Positions 1 through 13,398 are shown, numbered from the stretch's first letter. The stretch: 64,000 bases of DNA from Rhodeus uyekii (GCA_037043235.1 JAWRVZ010000004.1:4431501-4495500), one strand, 5' to 3'. Made by a program: numbers and translations. Notes: generated from the sequence alone by a model not told the origin.

Positions 1-2422
1 CAAGGCTCAGATGGAAATGGTTTGGGGGAGGGGAAGTAAATGACGCACAGTATATAGGATAATTGATAGTATCTTGATAGATAGTATCTGTTAGAAAACC
101 TTTAAATTAAAGGTTAAGCTTGTTGCCTGTATAATTAGATGATTTTTTTTTTGTCTCTTTACCCTACTTTTCATATATTCTATAATAGGGATCCATAATC
201 TCTATTTATTCAGATGGCTTAGTCATCACGTCTTGCTAATATGAGAGGGTATTTATTTTCATTGAAATCAGATGGTCTCAACTCAACTCGTGTGTTTGTT
301 TTTAAAGTGTAATTAAGGGGTACGTCGACTGTCGTGTGACACAATCGCTCTGTTACTTGCAGGAAGAGGTTGTGACAGAGTTCAGTCTCATCACATGAGG
401 GTATTCCAGAGAAATCCTTCTGTTAAGTCATTCCTTGCTTCTAATATAACCAGTTCATAGTGTTATACTGGGTCTGAAGGGACGTCAGGCCAAAAATTCA
501 CAGCATTCCTCTTCCAAGAGTAGCTATGAGTTCCAGACATCAAGTGAAGCCGCAGAGTGATCGCAGCGCACTTGGAATCCTCTTTCTTGTGAATTATTCT
601 GTGATTCCTCAGAGAAGCTCACTTACAATGTGACCTATTTTTCGGCTCTCACACTGCTGCAGGTTTTTAAACCTGCTCTGCTCCTTTTACGAGAGTATTT
701 TCAAAAAAGTCCTGTCTGCCATTCATGCGAAACGGTGTCAGATGTTTCTGGGGCGTTCCTCTAGGCTCTCTTGTTTTGTCACACGAATACATGCTGAGAA
801 AAGAGTTTATGAAAAAAAAAAACAGGGAAAGAATGAAAAAAAAAAAAAAAAAACGGAAAAGCCGAAGTTTTCAGGGAGTCTCAATGAGTAGTATCAACAT
901 GCTAGAGTTGGTTAGCTTTTTTTTCTTCAGTATGTAAGCTACCTTTAAATTGGGCCCACATGGGTTATAACCGCAAATGGTGCCAACAGGCAGCCCTCAT
1001 TTTTAAAGGAAGAGCCAGGTTCGGTGGTTAACCGAAGATTGTAATCCTGCTTTGAGGTTCGTCAACCCAGCACAATATCATAGGGGGGAGAAAAACACTC
1101 TCCCATTTCAACACTATAGTCTTTGCAGTAATTGTTTAGTCTTCTCTTGCAACTAGGGCTGCATGATAGAACAAAATAAAATGAATAACGCGTATGAGTT
1201 GTGGTGTGTTTGTGAAATCAGTTGAGTAACAGTGCAGCCTATGATACTGTGCTTTACCATGTATCTAAGCTGCCCGCGTGCAAAATGTCTCACTCTGAAA
1301 CTGGCCATTTCCCCGCAATTTGTCAAAATAAAAGCTCATTAACATTTAAAAATATTAGGATTGTAACTGTACAGTTGTACTATAAAATTACATTTATTTT
1401 TAATAAATTATTTCTTATTTTACAGTAGAGAGCAACGGGGCAAAAGGCACACCGGGGTAAAAGGCGCATTTTATTTTATTCTCCTAAAGCAGAAAATGGC
1501 ACAACTTGCCGCAAGACTTTATTAAACATCCGCGTTTCACAATGCATGTGCATCACAATGCAATGCCACAACGCAACGTTGACTCTGCGCTAATTTGATC
1601 TGCTATTTAAAGTAGCAAATCTTGTTAATGGTTTTCAGTTTTGCTCAAAGTAATTAAATGTTACGGTTTTACCAATAACTTAAGAATGTGTTCAAGAAAG
1701 GCATTATAAAAAATGTCCATGCTGTTAATTTCTTTTTTAAACTTTTAGTTTTTTGCTATTTGTAGCTCAGAAGTGTTGTTATATATGTGAAAAAGCCCAC
1801 AGAACGCAGATATTTGACACTCAACAGCTTGACTGGGTTAGCTCTGAGGTGTTGCTTCATGTTAGCAGCAGATCAAAATTTTCGACCTGAGCAACATTAC
1901 TCAAGTCGATCAATATCGCAGTGGATTTATTTTATTTTCAGTAAAGCTATCTACCTTAGGTTGTGTTTGATTTTGAGCTTTCTTTTGTGTCAGGCTTGAT
2001 TTACTTCATCAAGCTACTTTTTCTGTTGTCTAATTGTTCTGCTAACCTTAGCGCAGGGAACTGAAATAATGAAATTTTCCCTCAAAGGAAGTCTTTGAAA
2101 GAATAGAGGCCTCTTTGAAATGACACATGAAAGAAGCTTTGCTTTAACACTGTAGAAACTTGCTGCCTGAGGGACACGACTTACAGCACAACCTACATGC
2201 ACTTCGCTGTTGTGTTAGTATAATTTTCGCTTTTCTCTCTCAGCACAGAGGGAACAGCTTGTCAGATCGAGAACAGTCTGTTTGTGGCAGGAAGCCTTTC
2301 TCTGCAATTAACGATGTTGGTGATTTTTCTTTGAAAACAGTCTTTGTTCTTAAATATTAGTTTCTCTAAATAGCAGCAAGTGCTTCAACACAGACAAGGC
2401 AACTGGTAACCTTATCTATCCA

Positions 2423-2458
<36 letters not shown>

Positions 2459-2931
2459 ATCCAGGAGACCTCACTAATCAACTATTGTTGGATAAAGCTT
2501 AGATCATGACAAAAAAGTGTGGATTTCACTCTTATCCATTTTTTTTATTTAAAGAAAAAGCACTTTGTGTACTGAATAAATTTCAAACTCGATTTCCCTT
2601 TACCAATTTGCTTAAAGTTTCCTATTAAGTGGAAGATTATTTTCCTTCATATCTATATTGGATGGATATATACCCTGGGATGATGTAATTTATTTTGGTC
2701 ACACACACACTGCAAAGTTTTGGGAGTAACCTGAATGATTGTTACATGTGTGTAAGGAATACAAAGGCGCTTCCAATATTCAAATGACTGGAATAATCGT
2801 GAAAATTTTTTGGTCAGTAGCTGAATGGATTAAATCATAGATCAGACAAATTTACAACTACTTTTGTATATGCGCACATAGAGATTTTTGCTGAGTCAAA
2901 CTAATGCGTTTATGTGTACTCTGTTGCTTAG
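1..2931 (+). other. Intron 1 (3' part)
   Basis: This is noncoding AT-rich sequence ending in the acceptor of exon 2 (TTGCTTAG). It carries A-runs at about 812-851 and a CTAT/TC tract at 2414-2456. I see no exon, RNA gene or recognisable transposon end. The short open frames here have no srGAP or other recognisable homology. Confidence 0.8.
2414..2456. repeat. CTAT/(TC)n microsatellite
   Basis: A few CTAT units run into about 14 uninterrupted TC units, then one more CTAT. It lies in intron 1 about 480 bp upstream of exon 2. Confidence 0.95.
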
Positions 2932-3109
2932 AGATCCGTAATCAGTTGGTGGAGCAGTTCAAGTGCCTGGAGCAGCAATCAGAGGCTCGGATCCAGCTGT
3001 TGCAGGACCTGCAGGAGTTTTTTCGGCGCAAGGCTGAGATTCAACTGGAGTATTCTCGCAGTCTGGAGAAACTGGCCGAGAGGTTCTCCTCAAAGATTCG
3101 TGGCCCGAG
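2932..3109 (+). CDS. srgap3: srgap3 exon 2: start of F-BAR domain
   Basis: This exon encodes about residues 23-82 if exon 1 supplies 22. The frame reads EIRNQLVEQFKCLEQQ, then LQDLQEFFRRKAEI, then LEKLAERFSSKIRGPR. These are the first long helices of the F-BAR module, which dimerises and binds membrane. The borders are TTAG|AG at the left and AG|GTGAGG at the right, both splitting codons after the second or first base as expected. FKCLEQQSEAR and SRSLEKLAERFSSK fit srgap3 rather than srgap1 or srgap2. The end is odd. After KIR only GPR follows before the donor, where mammalian srGAPs have a longer run ending in HQF-KKDQ, so about five residues are absent. A TGA follows in frame directly after the donor. 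Confidence 0.95.
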
Positions 3110-3343
3110 GTGAGGCTTATTTGATATGTGAAAAAAATGAAATTTCTTTAATTATTTATTATTTCCCTTGGAACACAAAATGTACAAACACCTGACGCAT
3201 TTTTAGTTGCTCTGGCCAAGAAACACTACAAAAGTTGTCAGTGAAAAAATGTTTTATGGACTAGGTTTGTCACAGTCCCAACATTTCAATAGTCTGTAGC
3301 TCTTTGCCCATTTCAGTACCAGAGCAAAAAGCTGAAATAAATA

Positions 3344-4142
3344 CAGTGGAAACCACTTATCTCGACCTCGGTTATCTCGCCAACCCGGTTATGTCAACGT
3401 TTTTGAAGTGGAACGGCCAAACTCCCTATTTGTCTTAGCATTTTCTTATAAGTTATGTCGTTTCTTTTATGTCGCCGAACCCTGATATCTCGAGCACAAA
3501 AGAGGGACAAAGTCGCCACTTTACCTCCGTTATCTCGATCCCCGTGACTAATGATAGTACCGAGTTCACTGCGCATGCGCTGAGTTTGCGTTGCACGTAT
3601 GATCGCGCACTCCAATGACGCTTCACTCACTCTTGAAGCACAGTGCCGTGCAGCCTTGAAACCATAGTAACCGTGTGTGCAACCGCGGCTGTCAGAGTGG
3701 TTGTTATAGATGGGTTTCACACTCTTCTCAAACATGTAAAGAGTGTAAGTACAAACCAGGAAAAAGAAAACACTCCGACAAACATCACAAATAAAAGAAG
3801 GAAAATAGAAACAGTAGATTATGCTATATAACAGTCAGCGGTAGAGCGGCCATCTCTCTCCTCACTCAGAAACACACCAGATCAGCACGCACAGAACTAC
3901 GTAAGCCGTCTTAAAGGTATATTCCCAACATAAACGTAAGGTAGCCGTTACAATCTCTGCTGTTAGTTGGTGCACTTATGCCTTTTGTTGTTAGCAAACA
4001 TATACACTGTATGTACATTTTTATAGCATGCCGATCGCTTCATCAAACAAATCACCATATTGGCTTTTGGTTATCTCGAGCCTCGGTTATCGCAACGTTT
4101 TTTTGCAACCCCCGAGGCTGTCGACATAACCGGGTTCTACTG
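3344..4142. mobile_element. Tigger/pogo-like nonautonomous DNA transposon A
   Basis: The element is 799 bp, flanked on each side by TA. It starts CAGTGGAAACCACTTATCTC and ends in GGTTCTACTG. The two ends are imperfect inverted repeats with the shared motif CGGTTATCTCG and its partner near 4070-4140. TA duplication plus CAGT...ACTG termini is the signature of pogo/Tigger elements of the Tc1/mariner superfamily. Interior open frames are short and show no transposase, so it is a deletion derivative or MITE. Confidence 0.82.
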
Positions 4143-4605
4143 TACTTTAATAAATCAGTCAGTTAGTTATCACCATTAGTCATTGCAGTTTGGTCATTGG
4201 ACCATTTGAGTCATCGGACTCAATTACCCGTTTAAATACGGATATCAATCCAGGAACTTTGCAGTGTGCTTAGCAGCAAACAAACTAAACTTGTATTCAG
4301 ATTGTAAATGGGTAAAAAAACAAAAGAAGAGCCCTCCCTTAATAACGACCTAAACTCTCAATCTCTAAAGCGCTATCTTACTGAATTTTGCACTCTCGCG
4401 AAAACTCCCATTATAATAAAAAATGCCATCTTAATTGTATCGTTGGTTATAATGAAAAGATTCGCAAGTGTGTGTTAAGTGTATCTTACTGACTAGCATA
4501 TCTGGTTCGCCATTGCATTAATACACTCAACAGATTGTGATTGGCTACAATACTCAACACTTATAAAAACAGAAAGTAGTACTGGTATATGTGACATCCC
4601 TAGTA

Positions 4606-5256
4606 CAGTAGTACCTCAAGATACGAAAGGCTCAACTTACTAAAAATCCAAGTTACGAAAGCAAAGACGAAATTTTGTACTACTCTACATACGAAAAGTT
4701 TTCAAGATACTAATGTTTTCTGAAAGTCCGAGATTCGCCCCATAACAATTTTGAAACTCGCGCCGCACGCCGCCATCTTAGTTATAGTAGACTCGCCACC
4801 ATCCTCCTGCTCTCCCATTGGTTCCTGATGCTAGCCAAGCCATGAGATCCTTCTCTCTAATTGGACAGCATCCCTCCCATCGTGCATCTTCTACACGTAC
4901 GTGCTGGCGTGCTTTAGCTCAGCCACTCCGCACCCAAAACTTTTTTTTTATGTGTTTTCGTAAAGTTAAGTGTACGTACGTAAAGTTAAGTGTACGTACG
5001 AACACTGCCGTTTGTCCTCCTCCTCCTCTGCCGCCACTTTCGGAGATAGCCTCACTCGAAAGGTAAGCTTCGACATTTAACATTATTTCATTGTTTATAG
5101 GTCAATTTAGCTTTATTATGAAATTTAATGGGGTGTTTTTGGAGGGCTTGGAACGGATTAGCCATTTTACATGTAAAATGTGTTCCAAGATACGAAAAAC
5201 TCATTATACGAAGGCCGCCTCGGAACGGATTAATTTCGTATCTCGAGGTACCACTG
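4606..5256. mobile_element. Tigger/pogo-like nonautonomous DNA transposon B
   Basis: The element is 651 bp with flanking TA. The left end CAGTAGTACCTCAAGATACG and the right end CGTATCTCGAGGTACCACTG are inverted repeats of each other. The motif ATACGAAA recurs along both arms. The ends differ in sequence from element A, so it belongs to a different subfamily. No transposase frame remains. It contains a 20-bp tandem duplication at 4960-5000. Confidence 0.85.
4960..5000. repeat. 20-bp tandem duplication
   Basis: The unit GTAAAGTTAAGTGTACGTAC occurs twice back to back inside transposon B. The two copies are identical. Confidence 0.9.
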
Positions 5257-6587
5257 TATAGGCTATTTCTATGATGCTTTTATGAGTCCATTTTGGTCCT
5301 TGTTTGAAATCCATGGTCCCTATGAACTGTTGTTGTATGAAAATGAAATACATTAAAGTTTATTTTCAAAAATCCTATTTAGTGCTTGGAGTAAAAATGA
5401 CACCATAAAAGTTTCAAACATTATGATTTTAAGTACATGATGACAGGACTTTCTTTTTTTGGTGACCTGTTCCTTTAATTGTGCATGCCAGATTATGTCT
5501 CCTCTTCATTTCTCCGTCTGCTTCACCATTTGTCTCAGTGCTCCTTCAATCAGAGCAGAAATAGCTGCTGGTGAATTTTAAATCTCTCTCCTGCTGCTGG
5601 ATATAATCGTCCTTCAGACAAGGGTTGCTCCTCGTTCTCTACTTTCTGCAAAGTTTAAAGAAGTTGGTAAATGCCTGTAGCATTTCACGCATTAGGATGT
5701 TATCTTTGACTGTTAATTTAAATTAAATACCCTTTTGAATTAAGTGTTTCCTCTAAAGAAAACACTTTTGCTTCACACTAATTCAAGATTAGCATGAGCC
5801 AGTTCCTCCAATTTCTAGACGAACTGACCCTTTTCTAACCCAACCTTTAAAATGTTTCTCTACCTGAGCAACTGTTTTGACTCTTTCAACTATTTTAGTG
5901 ATTCTGTCTCTCATTCTCATTTCAAACCTGTATGACTATTTTTCTGTGTGTCACAAAAGAAGTTTGCAGTGATTACAGTGAAAGTCAAAGATGTCCAATA
6001 TTGTTTAGGACCCCGCTGACTTTCAGTATATGGACAAAAATCATTTGCGATTTAGAATCTTACATTTTGTGAGAACCATCCCTTTATGGAAAATTTCTGG
6101 ACTATGGAAAATTTAGTTTGAATAATTTTAAACCGCTTTTTATAGAATCTAAATGTTATAACGTGATGATTCTGGTGACTATAATGGCAAAAGGATCTTA
6201 TTTAGTAGTCCATTGTAACTTTTTCAGCAATGCAGTAGACGGTTACAGTTTTCACTTGCATGCAAGACATCAGGGGTGATTATTGGCTCATGTGGCATCA
6301 AGCCAACAATGGATTCTGAGTCTGCAGTAAAACTTATGCTAACAAGACCTCAATTGGTCACAGTGGGATGTGAAAAATAAAGCATTCTGCCAACGCCAGC
6401 TCTGATATGGCCATAGAAATGCATTGCGAGAAGCTTGAGATAGATTTCATAATTTTCTGGGAATGATACGAAAATTAACATATCAATTTCAAGAGGTGAA
6501 ATGTTTAGTTTCTCACTTTGTACAGTATATGTGCTGGTTGTATCGTGAATGTAGGTAGGTAGGTTTGTTTTGTGAATGTTTTGCAGC

Positions 6588-6780
6588 AGGATTGGCGGGG
6601 TTTAATTAATAGCAGCTGGTGGAGGAGGGCCGTATGCTGCTTGCTCCCGGGGCCAGTCTCACTGCACCATTGACTACATTACTGCAGACAACAATGAGGA
6701 ACGGCAGCGCCAATGGCTGCTGCTCCCTTGGCCCTCCGTCTGGCCTTGTCATTCTCTAGTTATTTCTGTTTTTGTACTTC
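6588..6780. other. Unique-looking GC-richer intronic block (candidate regulatory element)
   Basis: Within AT-rich intron 2 this stretch is non-repetitive and more balanced in composition. It contains TTAATTAATAGCAGCTGG, combining a homeodomain-type TAATTA and an E-box CAGCTG. It matches none of the repeat families seen elsewhere in the window. Calling it a conserved noncoding element is an inference that needs alignment. Confidence 0.3.
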
Positions 6781-9283
6781 ATTTTCCCCCCTTCCTCTTT
6801 TCTTTGACATTTTGTCAGCTTTTGGGTTCTGGTTTTGCTGATGCAAGCTTCACTGCAAGCTGAGGTGACTCATGCTATGCACACACAAATGCAGACACAA
6901 ATTCACACGTGGACGACAAACTTTTGTCTTTTCAGTGGAGAGATGGACTCATTCAAATTAACTCTTTATTCCTCATTCATTCATGTTTCTTTATCATAGC
7001 AAAATCTATCTGATATGTCAAATCAAATCTGATATTGTTGCATCGATATACATCATCATAGCTAGCAGGCCTAGGATAATATCTGTACACTACCATTCAT
7101 AGAACTTACAGTAATAACAGTAAATTATAATTACTTATGTACTTATTTGAGTATATACAATGTAACTATGGCAAAAAATCTTAAAATATAGAAATCTTAC
7201 TGAATATTTCCTGAGATGATTTGAAAAGTGTATGTTGTTTTATTATGAGAGAAAAAATAGGAAAAGCAGAATAATTTGAAAGTCAATCGTACTGTTTAGT
7301 GGTCAAAATAAAGAAATTACATGATATGCAAATCAGAATCAAGTAGCACTCTGTAATAAATAATACACTTTATGCACAATTATATCTCTGCTTTTTCAAA
7401 AGCAACTTCTAGTATTTCCTTCAGTAATTTTATATATTGACTTTCTGCACTGACAGGGAAGCCTCAACAGATTTTGCAAGATTAAATATAGAATGACTTA
7501 ATCTACAAATATGTAATATTAGTTTGCTCATCTCCTTATTTATAAGGGTAAAAATCCCTGAATAAAAAAACCCTATGTACACCGACATGTCTAGAGGAGA
7601 TAAGGAGGTGTCTACAATGGTGTTATTAATGGCCGTTAGTGTGTTTTTGTCTGTGCGAGAGTGTTTCAAGTCAATAAATACAACTCACTATCACCACAAA
7701 GCAGACTTGTCAACCATGCTGGGCTTTACCAGTCAGAACACAAACTCTGCATGCTTATGTGTGTTTATTTGTACACATTTAGCTTTATTTTTTACCCTAT
7801 TTCCTGTTCTTATCTCGCCCTGTTCCTTGGCCTGCTTGTGCTGTTATTGCAGTCTCATTTGATGCATATTGGGGCTGAGACTTGCAACTCACAGTACCTG
7901 AATACTAATCCAACCTGCTCTGCAGTTCAACTCGGTCTCTATGCATTAAGCCAGGCGTAGATTACTTCTAAAGTAAAAATGAATGAGGGTTGTGCATTTA
8001 TTTTGCAGGGTAGCTTTTCTGATGGAAATGAATGTTGTTTTTCTAGAAATGCCCAAAAAAAGCCTTTGTCCATGCAGTTTTTTTAATGCAAAGATAAGAA
8101 AGCATTGTTAACCACTGATTATAAGGTGTGATGCTTGCATGCATTCACAAAGCTAATATGAAAAGTTTTCCGTGTTGCTTTCAACAAAACATATTGCTAC
8201 TGTTTGAACCAGTGAATCGAACACAAAAAAGAGGGAAAATGCGTTCTAAAATTACAGTCTAAAACATGTATTCTCTTCCGTTAAGGTGTGTCATGCATGT
8301 GGATATTGATAAATTTATTTAGAATTGAATGCTTTTGTGCTGTTTCAGTGACATGAATTATAATTCAATGTGTTGATTAATATTGCATTTTAGTAATTTA
8401 CAATATTAATGTAATTAATGACCAGAGGACACATCTTAAGTACTTCCCGTAGAGGAACATGAATATATGTTTCAGTATTTCAAAAGTGCATGTAAACCAT
8501 AATATAGGAACATTAATTTAATGGAAAAGTCTTTTTGCTTGATTATGTGATGGGCTTATTTAATCAGTGCTTATTTACAATGATCTCATTTAATGTTACT
8601 TACTATGGACAGTTTATTAATCCGTACAACATATTAACACATAAGTAATTTACATTAAATATTTTATACATGCTGATTATAATGATGTGCTGTTTATTCA
8701 TTAAGTATAAATTCATAATGTCATTAATATATGAATCCATGCATATGTTATAAGTGCCCACAGTCTTTGCCTTTGCTACGGTCATCACACATTCACAGTC
8801 AATGGTGATGTCATTGTACTGTTTTAATACTGACTGGCCTTCAATCTTACATTTTATTAATTCATCTATAGCTGCCTTTATACAGCAAAGATGAATTATG
8901 TGAACTGAAACAATCCATTATAATATTTGAAGATTTCAATCTAGACTTGTTTGATGATTATGATTTTAAATGATTATATATTTAGTCATAAACAAAACAG
9001 GCCGTTCTGAGTATTGTACAACAGTGATGATGTTTTGGGCTAAGATGCAGTTCTGGTGTAGATGTTGCAGCATGCAGACTCGATTTGCTGCATCCTATTG
9101 GACAGAAGCCTGAAATCAAACTGCCCTGCAGTACAGTGCGTTCCTGCTGCATTCCGCTCCTCACACGGCAGCACCTGCCTTCCACCTCCGGCCTTCATTC
9201 ACTCACTGCCAAGCCTCTCAGAGAGCATGCCAAGGCCCTTGGGATAATATGTGCTTGGAAAGTCAATCTCTCAGACTTAGACA

Positions 9284-10058
9284 TTAAAGGATTAGTTCAT
9301 CCAAAAAATGAAAAATCATTTACTCATTCTCATGGCATTCCAAACTCGTATGACTTTTCAAAATGAGATATTTTGAATAATTTAATGGTCTTTCCCAGGC
9401 AATTACTGGTGCTTTCAAGTTTCTAAAAGGATGCAAAACCCTCATAAAGTACATTAAAAGTTATACAGTAGCTCTGGCCAAAAGACTTAAACTTAAGTTC
9501 TTATTCATGACTATTTTCCCCTCCATTGGCCTGTTAACGTTTTCTGACATGTGGGTTTTGTGACGTAGGGTTATTGAAAAAGAAATGAAATGTAGGTTGG
9601 GACTCCCCATCGGATGTTAATGGGATTTTGAGACGTGGGTGTTGCACTTAAAAAGGAATCAGAACTTGTAATTGATTGTGGAGGGGTGCGGTTTATGATT
9701 ATTATCCCGCATACCTCACGCAGGGAGAAGTCTGTCGAGTTAGAGACATTTAAATGAAACATTGAGGTCACAAATTTGGATGAATCACACACAATAAGAT
9801 AACTTGTATTTACAAAAATTGAGACTTTGAATGAGCCATTGCTACTTCTCTTATGAGAACGAGAAACAGAATAATATTTTCAATTAATAATGACTTAAAT
9901 TTTGGTCTGTTTCTCACATAAACTTTAATTTGACGTTGAAAGGTAACATGGACTTTCTTTCATAATATACAAAATATATATATTTTGACAGAAGAAAGCG
10001 AGTTATACAGGTTTGGAACGACTTGAAGGTGAGTAAATCATGACAGAATTCACTATTC
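9284..10058. repeat. Cyprinid dispersed repeat with inverted ends
   Basis: The left end resembles the very common fish motif AGTTCACCCAAAAATGAAAA...TTTACTCA (here AGTTCATCCAAAAAATGAAA). The right end near 10008-10058 carries its reverse complement form, TTTGGAACGACTTGAAGGTG. Related halves occur at 12640-12690, 30240-30300, 36586-36650, 37956-38392 and 48836-49112. The family name is not assigned. Confidence 0.6.
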
Positions 10059-10297
10059 TTTTGAAGCCGAGTACAAATGAAATGTTCAGATCTTTTGGTT
10101 TTGGATCCCTGAATATGGCTAATAATGTAAGATTAATGAGGTCAGAATCATCAGAAATGAGCTTTTGAGCTAATCCTTGTCCTACCATTCACTGGTTTGA
10201 GGAAATTCTCTTCCCTCTCTCTTTTCCAGCCCTCTCATGGGGCTACAGCTGGGAGCAATCATACATTGGTGGCCTCATTTTGCGTGTTTGTGGATTG

Positions 10298-10335
10298 AGG
10301 GGTGTTATTGGGGGGGTTGGGGGGGGATTGGTGGG
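10298..10335 (+). other. G-rich tract with G-quadruplex potential
   Basis: Four G runs (4, 7, 8 and 3 bases) are separated by short spacers. This satisfies the simple G-quadruplex pattern on the plus strand, and therefore in the pre-mRNA. Confidence 0.6.
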
Positions 10336-11075
10336 CAGGCAAAAAATGTGCAATCTATTGAAGCTTATTTAAAAGGCGGAAATACATTTGAACTGGGGAG
10401 CGTATGCCCCCGTTTCTCTTTCCACTCCGGTTCCTGATTTGGCACTTGATTCTTTCCCCTGCTTTTCCGTCAGGAGATAAGCTTGAGCAAGCCACCCCAG
10501 ACTGGATTAAAAGCTCTTTGATAAAGCTGTATCGAGCTTGGCTGAAAAAAAAAAACACTTCCTTGAATGAATATTGTGGCAGGCAGTGAGTGCGATTTGT
10601 ATGATTATGTTTTATGGCTTGTGCAGATATAATGAAGCTAAATGTGAAGTGTTTTTGAACCCCACTCGTACTCCGTGTGGGTGTTTTTAAATACAATATG
10701 AATAACCGCTTATCACTTCTTAGCATAGGATTAGAGCTCTTTAGATCCCTTGCATAGCCTTAAAGGTTATAAAAGACATAACAATTCACACTCAAACATC
10801 TATCACCCTTTTATCTTTGTACATAGATGTACTTGTACTTGGATACTTCTGCACATTTTAATTTGTAGTACTACATGTATAAGCTTGCTCTTCATACCCA
10901 TAAATGAAACTCACAGATCCAGTATTAAAAGGTACTATGGAGGTAACATACCTAAGGCCCAGATATACTCGCGCCAAAGTTTGTTTTCATTCTTCGCTTA
11001 GGGGTATGTATACTGTTAGCGAACATCTGACACCACTCACTCTGCTCAGAGCGACGCATAGATGAAAATATAAAT

Positions 11076-11227
11076 ACATTTATACATTTGGCAGACGCTT
11101 GTATCCAAAGCGACTTGCATTGCATTCAAGAAACACATTGAATCGGTTATTGCTTTCCCTGGGATTAAACCCATGACCTTGGCGTTGAAAAACACCAATG
11201 CTCTACTGATTCTGCTACAGGAAAGCG
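11076..11227 (-). mobile_element. tRNA-derived SINE, minus strand
   Basis: Read on the minus strand, it has a tRNA-like head beginning GCTTTCCTGTAGC and containing the box B-like GGTTTAATCCC. The tail includes TTTGGATACAAGCGTCTGCC. It is homologous to the copies at 38112-38264 and 42645-42800. Its box B is mutated relative to those copies (GGTTCGATCCC), so it is probably older. Confidence 0.85.
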
Positions 11228-11328
11228 GTTATGTTCTGCGCACTTTCCTCTCATTCACATAATAAACGCAAAAATATTTAGAAGGCGCCATGCATTTTAA
11301 TAAAGCATAAAACCATCTGATCATAGCA

Positions 11329-11883
11329 ACACAGCGAAAACGCATGAATCACGCACGAATTACACACAGATTTTCGTTTCTGCGCGGAGCGTACGCCGTA
11401 TGCGTAATTCGTCGGTGGAACGAACGTGGACTGTTAGTGATTGTAAGTGGATGTGCGTCGAAGGCGGTTTGTGCGTGATTTTGAGTTTTGAACGGTAACT
11501 GTGCGTCAGCGTGCGTTATTCATGAGTCTGCGTGCGTAGTTTATGCGTGACTATGCGCGGGACACGCGTCGGCCGTCAGTGCTTATGTGTCGGAACTGGT
11601 TCGAAACCGCGCACGTCCACTGACGCCCCACCTTCATATCACACATGAACCGCGCACGCATCACGTTCATTACACTGACAATGTTGATTCTGAAAGTGCT
11701 TGTACGTGGAACGTTCGCGAAGGGTGCGTGTTCGGACGCGCTGCATCAGTGATTTATACGTCGGGCGTGCGTCGAATGTTCGTGGAATACTTTAGTCAAT
11801 TTTTCGACGCACAAGCATGCACAAACCCAATCTGTGCGTGATTTGTGAGTGATTCGTGTGTGATTGGCTGTGTGACTGGCCCT
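11329..11883. mobile_element. CpG-dense Harbinger-like MITE, copy A (left end degraded)
   Basis: This stretch matches 13399-13976 over nearly its whole length, in the same orientation. Shared blocks include CACAGATTTTCGTTTCTG, GGAACGAACGTGGAC and GGGACACGCGTCGGCC. The right end GGCTGTGTGACTGGCCCT is intact. The left AGGGCCAGTC terminus is replaced by unrelated sequence. It is very rich in CGTGCG/GCGTG words compared with the AT-rich surroundings. There is no credible coding frame. Confidence 0.8.
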
Positions 11884-13398
11884 TATAGAGCGTTTTATAC
11901 AATGGATTGCTTGAAATCAAGTAGTTTTACCATGTTAAACATGAAAAACAGTTTGACTGTTTTGCTTCATAAGAAGTACGACTTCATTTTCTACTATAAA
12001 GCAGATCTCCATTGTGTTCATGTTTTCACTCTCAGATAACGTCTGACCTTGACAGACTGAGCAGGAGAAATTAACTGGAGAATATTTCAAACCTATAAGG
12101 AAGAGCCTAAGTGCAAATCTAAGTATTACTAATGCCACGGACCAAAAGTAGTACAAAGGTGTTTACCAGCCGTAGCAGACTTTTCTGGAAAGTTTGCTTT
12201 GGCAAGCTGTTTCGAACCCAAGCACACTTCAAACGAACATTGTTTTGACCTGATTTAGTTCAAAGTGATGTCACATCAGTTTGTTCTTAGATTTCGCTTG
12301 AAGTATATCAGGGCCTTCACTCTTCACACACATCTCTGGGTTTAACATGTTTAAACTCCCTGAGCTGAAGAGCTGTGGAATACTGTAGCCTGACATGGTT
12401 TGACAGAGTTGTTTACAAGGATTCAATATGTGTAGATTAAGAACATGATGCTCAGTTCTGACCGGGAACCTTAGAGGAACTGTGGATCAATGGTTCTTGA
12501 TTGAAGCTGCTTATCATGTGTGTTTGTATTTAAGTGTGAATTACTACAATACACCTGGTAGAATTATTCTAGAGTGATGTGAAATAATGAAAGCCTTATC
12601 TTTTAATTTTCAATGGCTTTTTATCTTAAACATATCTTAATCATTTACTCATGTTCACCTTGTTCCAAACCGATATGAATGTCTTTCTCTCTGTAGAAAA
12701 CATGATGGTAAAATACTTATAAAATAAAATGCGAATAAAAGGGGAAAATAACACACAACAGTTTACAATTAAACCCACAAACCAAAACCATAAACTGTCA
12801 CTCAACTTAAGATATACTTAATTTAAGAAAATGCTCTAATGCTTACTGAGAAAAAAGACAATTTTTTGATTTGACTGTTTTGGTTTGACTGTTGTTGTTG
12901 AACATCACAGGCAAGGGTTTATAGCCAAGATATGATAATAACTTTATTTAAATAGTGTTATTGTGCCAGAGGCTTTCTGGGGACTAAACTGGCCCACAAA
13001 AAGGATATCACCAAATTCCTGAAGACTTTCTCTACTGTCACAATCAATCACGGCACAACATGGTTTGTAGCTCACCCAAGGCGGCTGCCATGTGGTAAAA
13101 CAGCTGACTACTATATCAGCTGACTTTTTTCTGAGCTGAAAAGGGCTTTCCATTGGCATATAAACATTTTATTTAAGGTTACATAAGGAGAAAATTATAT
13201 CCATGGTTTCTGTACAAGTGCATAAATTTGTGTTTCTGCAGTTGTTAGGGGTGTAACCCACGGTGTGTATCGAACGCGCTTCACCTCCTGCTGCCCCAGC
13301 CCAGCCCAGCCCTGGCCCATTCTTGATGTTGACCTCACTTTACCTTATGTTACCTTACATTTACCTCCGGCAAGTCGTTCAGTGTCCACAGCTCGTTA

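Noticed and set aside
2904..2931. ATG upstream of exon 2 as a start codon
   Set aside because: The in-frame extension is intronic and ends at a good acceptor (TTAG). srGAP proteins start in an upstream exon encoding about 22 residues.
3394..3735. Minus-strand 113-codon open frame
   Set aside because: It lies inside Tigger-like element A and shows no transposase motif.
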